A DNA stretch of 14,532 nucleotides from Chloroflexota bacterium. GTDB taxonomy: Bacteria > Chloroflexota > Anaerolineae > Anaerolineales > Anaerolineaceae. Of the stretch, positions 12,514 through 14,532 are shown one piece after another. The stretch lies in the NCBI GenBank assembly GCA_029777225.1, contig JAKOSR010000035.1:1-14532 (forward strand), written 5' to 3'. The notes beneath the pieces are model-generated. The model saw only the letters and a list, made by a program, of their open reading frames with translations, was not told the DNA's origin and ran no database searches. Position numbers and translations under genes: made by a program. Within the stretch, counting starts at the first letter, position 1, and every line of letters starts with the position of its first letter.

Positions 12514-13923
12514 ATGATAGGTCAAGACGATTTACTCAATAACCTGGGCGATCGCTCCCAATATGACTTTGTTGACAAGGAAAGCGTCTCATTCAGGAGC
12601 AGGAAAGGCCTGGATGAGGAAGTTATCCGCCAGATCTCCAACTTCAAGGAAGAACCGGAATGGATGTTGGAATTCCGCCTGAAAGCTTACCGGCATTTCC
12701 TGCAGCGGCCCATGCCAGCTTGGGGGCCGGATTTATCCGGGCTCAAACTGGATGACATTTATTATTACGTCAGGCCTTCCGAGATAGACCAGAAAAACTG
12801 GGGTGATGTTCCGGAATCCATTAAAACGACGTTTGACAAGTTGGGCATCCCTGAAGCTGAGCAGAAATACCTTTCTGGCGTGGGGGCGCAATACGACTCG
12901 GAGATGGTCTACCACAGCATCAAGGAAAACCTCGAAAAGCAGGGCGTCATTTTCCTGAGCATTGAAAACGGACTGAAACAATACCCTGACCTCTTCCGCG
13001 AGTATTTTGCCACGGTTGTGCCCATCCAGGATAACAAATTCGCGGCATTGAACAGCGCGGTTTGGTCAGGCGGGTCGTTTGTTTACGTCCCCAAGGGCGT
13101 CAAAGTGGACCTGCCTTTACAGGCATACTTCCGACTCAATAACGCGAGCATCGGCCAATTTGAACGGTCGCTCATCATCGCGGATGAAGGTTCACAGGTC
13201 CACTATGTTGAAGGTTGCACCGCTCCGCTTTACAGGTCCGAATCGTTCCATAGTGGTGTGATTGAAATCGTGGTCAAGAAAAACGCGCGCGTACGGTACA
13301 CGACCATCCAAAATTGGTCCACCAACGTTTTCAACCTGGTCACCCAGCGCGCGTCTGTCTTTGAGAACGGCACCATGGAATGGGTCGACGCGAATCTGGG
13401 GTCGAAAGTGACCATGAAGTATCCGGCTTGTTACTTGCGTGGGGAGGGCGCGCATGGGGAAATGCTTTCGGTTGCCTTTGCCGGCGCGGGCCAAATCCAG
13501 GATGCTGGAGCCAAGATGGTCCATTTTGCCTCCAACACCAGCAGCAAGATAACCTCAAAATCGATATCCCGCGGAGACGGACAGTCTTCCTATCGGGGCC
13601 TGGTCAAGGTCGCTGGTGGGCTAAAAAATGTGAAATCCACCGTGAGTTGCGACGCTTTACTGCTGAGCCCGGAGTCGCGCTCGGATACCTACCCCACGAT
13701 TGACATCGGCTCCAAGGATGTCACCATCGGGCATGAAGCTTCGGTGAGCAAAATTGGCGAGGAGCAGCTGTTTTACCTGAAGAGCCGTGGCCTAAGCGAT
13801 GAGGAAGCTGCCACCATGGTTGTCTCGGGCTTTATTGAACCACTGGTTAAAGAACTGCCGATGGAATACGCGGTTGAGATGAACCGTCTCATCCAGCTCC
13901 AAATGATTGGTTCGGTTGGGTAG
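12514..13923 (+). CDS. sufB: Fe-S cluster scaffold protein SufB
   Basis: SufB is the scaffold subunit that receives sulfur and assembles the cluster with SufD and SufC. The 469-residue length is normal. Family blocks include 'KEEPEWMLEFRLKAYRHF', 'WSGGSFVYVPKGVKVDLPLQAYFR', 'SQVHYVEGCTAP', the beta-helix core and 'MEYAVEMNRLIQLQM' at the end. C379 in 'STVSCDALLL' and E408 in 'GHEASVSKIGEEQLFYL' are 29 residues apart. They match the C405 and E434 recalled as essential in E. coli SufB. The start is ATG 12514 with only a weak GGA upstream; coupling to sufC is likely. No sufE, sufU or sufS is seen in the window. Confidence 0.96.
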   Translation: MIGQDDLLNNLGDRSQYDFVDKESVSFRSRKGLDEEVIRQISNFKEEPEWMLEFRLKAYRHFLQRPMPAWGPDLSGLKLDDIYYYVRPSEIDQKNWGDVPESIKTTFDKLGIPEAEQKYLSGVGAQYDSEMVYHSIKENLEKQGVIFLSIENGLKQYPDLFREYFATVVPIQDNKFAALNSAVWSGGSFVYVPKGVKVDLPLQAYFRLNNASIGQFERSLIIADEGSQVHYVEGCTAPLYRSESFHSGVIEIVVKKNARVRYTTIQNWSTNVFNLVTQRASVFENGTMEWVDANLGSKVTMKYPACYLRGEGAHGEMLSVAFAGAGQIQDAGAKMVHFASNTSSKITSKSISRGDGQSSYRGLVKVAGGLKNVKSTVSCDALLLSPESRSDTYPTIDIGSKDVTIGHEASVSKIGEEQLFYLKSRGLSDEEAATMVVSGFIEPLVKELPMEYAVEMNRLIQLQMIGSVG

Positions 13924-13935
13924 GCGGGGATACTT

Positions 13936-14532
13936 ATGCGAGATACCTCTTCCACCATCCTGCCTTCAGACTCCTTACCCGCGAGCTGGGAGCTTACGCA
14001 ACCTACCTCATCCGGGAGACCTGATAATCGGGTTTCCGCGTACTTTAGTGAGGCATTAAGAGTAGCAAATGACCTTTCTTTCCCCCAAAAGAAAGATGAA
14101 AATTGGCGCTGGGTAGACTTTTCTGGTCTGAACCTGGACGCTTTACATCTTTTGGCGGGTAGTGACCGCAGCTCCGCCCATGAAAATGCCGGGAATACCT
14201 CCAAGCCAGGTTTCCAGGCGAGAGTTATTCTTCAGGCTGGCGAGGGTGGCGTGGATTTGTCATCCTTGCTCGAGAAAGGCATAGTTTTCGCGCCCTTAGG
14301 CGAGGTGCTGGCGGAAAAGCCAGCCTTGTTGGAAGGCCGGCTTGGCACGATTGTCCCACCTTCAGAGAGCAAATTTGCCGCCCTGGCCAGTGGGCTGGGA
14401 CGCGATGGCTTGGTGCTGTACGTCGCACGGGACGTTCAACTGGAAGGCGTGCTTTCCGCGCAAATCTTGGGTGGATTTGCCGGGATGGCGCATTTCACCC
14501 ACGCCCTCATTTGGCTTGAAGAAGGCGCTTCC
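13936..14532 (+). CDS. sufD: Fe-S cluster assembly protein SufD (partial, N-terminal 199 codons)
   Basis: The reading frame is open from ATG 13936 to the end of the window. SufD pairs with SufB in the SufBC2D scaffold. The visible part has the family's start of the conserved region, 'DENWRWVDFSGLNLDALHLL' (about 55-74), matching the usual 'ExWRxTD'. It then has 'GIVFAPLGEVL' and 'SKFAALASGLGRDGLVLYVARDVQLEGVL', equivalent to the SufB/SufD region where native proteins read 'NxAxxxxGxxIxVPxGV'. The first 50 or so residues are Ser/Pro-rich and poorly conserved. GGGGA lies 5 nt before the ATG and 12 nt separate it from the sufB stop. The catalytic-region histidine of the C-terminal half is beyond the window. 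Confidence 0.9.
   Translation, partial: MRDTSSTILPSDSLPASWELTQPTSSGRPDNRVSAYFSEALRVANDLSFPQKKDENWRWVDFSGLNLDALHLLAGSDRSSAHENAGNTSKPGFQARVILQAGEGGVDLSSLLEKGIVFAPLGEVLAEKPALLEGRLGTIVPPSESKFAALASGLGRDGLVLYVARDVQLEGVLSAQILGGFAGMAHFTHALIWLEEGAS

Overview
The window looks like chromosome of a Chloroflexota bacterium, probably class Anaerolineae. This is inferred from the gene mix, not from a search. The mix is minC next to a RodA-type SEDS gene, a Suf operon in the order sufC-sufB-sufD, a SufR-type regulator followed by a MIP18/DUF59 gene, a DUF4332 helix-hairpin-helix protein, a fused membrane/spermidine-synthase-like protein, and a tRNA without encoded CCA. Base composition is moderately GC-rich in genes and AT-rich in promoters. 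Genes are tightly packed with many ATGA/TAATG overlaps. No insertion sequence, phage gene or CRISPR array is visible.

Layout. 1-1863 (+): the end of an unidentified gene (possibly the PBP2 gene), minC with a TTG start, and a rodA-type gene, forming a cell-shape and septum-placement cluster. 1970-2118: a complete small transcription unit with promoter, tRNA-Gln(CTG) and terminator. 2173-4466 (+): a fused membrane/spermidine-synthase-like protein overlapping a DUF1461 protein that resembles lipoprotein intramolecular transacylase (Lit). 4490-4520: a bidirectional terminator. 4537-5646 (-): an ABC-transporter ATPase of the MalK/UgpC/MsmX type with no permease genes beside it. 5736-5940 (-): a 53-residue rubredoxin gene and its terminator. 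6187-8315 (+): feoA-feoB ferrous iron uptake. 8367-9325 (-): sufR followed by a MIP18/DUF59 gene. 9472-9876 (+): a DUF4332 protein divergent from sufR. 9909-9940: a bidirectional terminator. 9960-11476 (-): a LysM/coiled-coil protein followed by a protein with a DAK2-like start and six Leu/Gly-rich repeats. 11717-14532 (+): sufC, sufB and the first 199 codons of sufD, which runs off the window.

From about 5.7 kb onward the window is dominated by iron and iron-sulfur metabolism: rubredoxin, Fe(II) import, an Fe-S-sensing regulator, a MIP18 maturation factor and the SufBCD scaffold. The least explained parts are the LysM plus repeat-protein pair next to suf, the DUF4332 gene sharing a control region with sufR, and several inverted repeats in the divergent promoter regions. 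The strongest of these are a 10+7+10 palindrome between sufR and DUF4332 and an 8+9+8 inverted repeat over the suf -10/+1 region.
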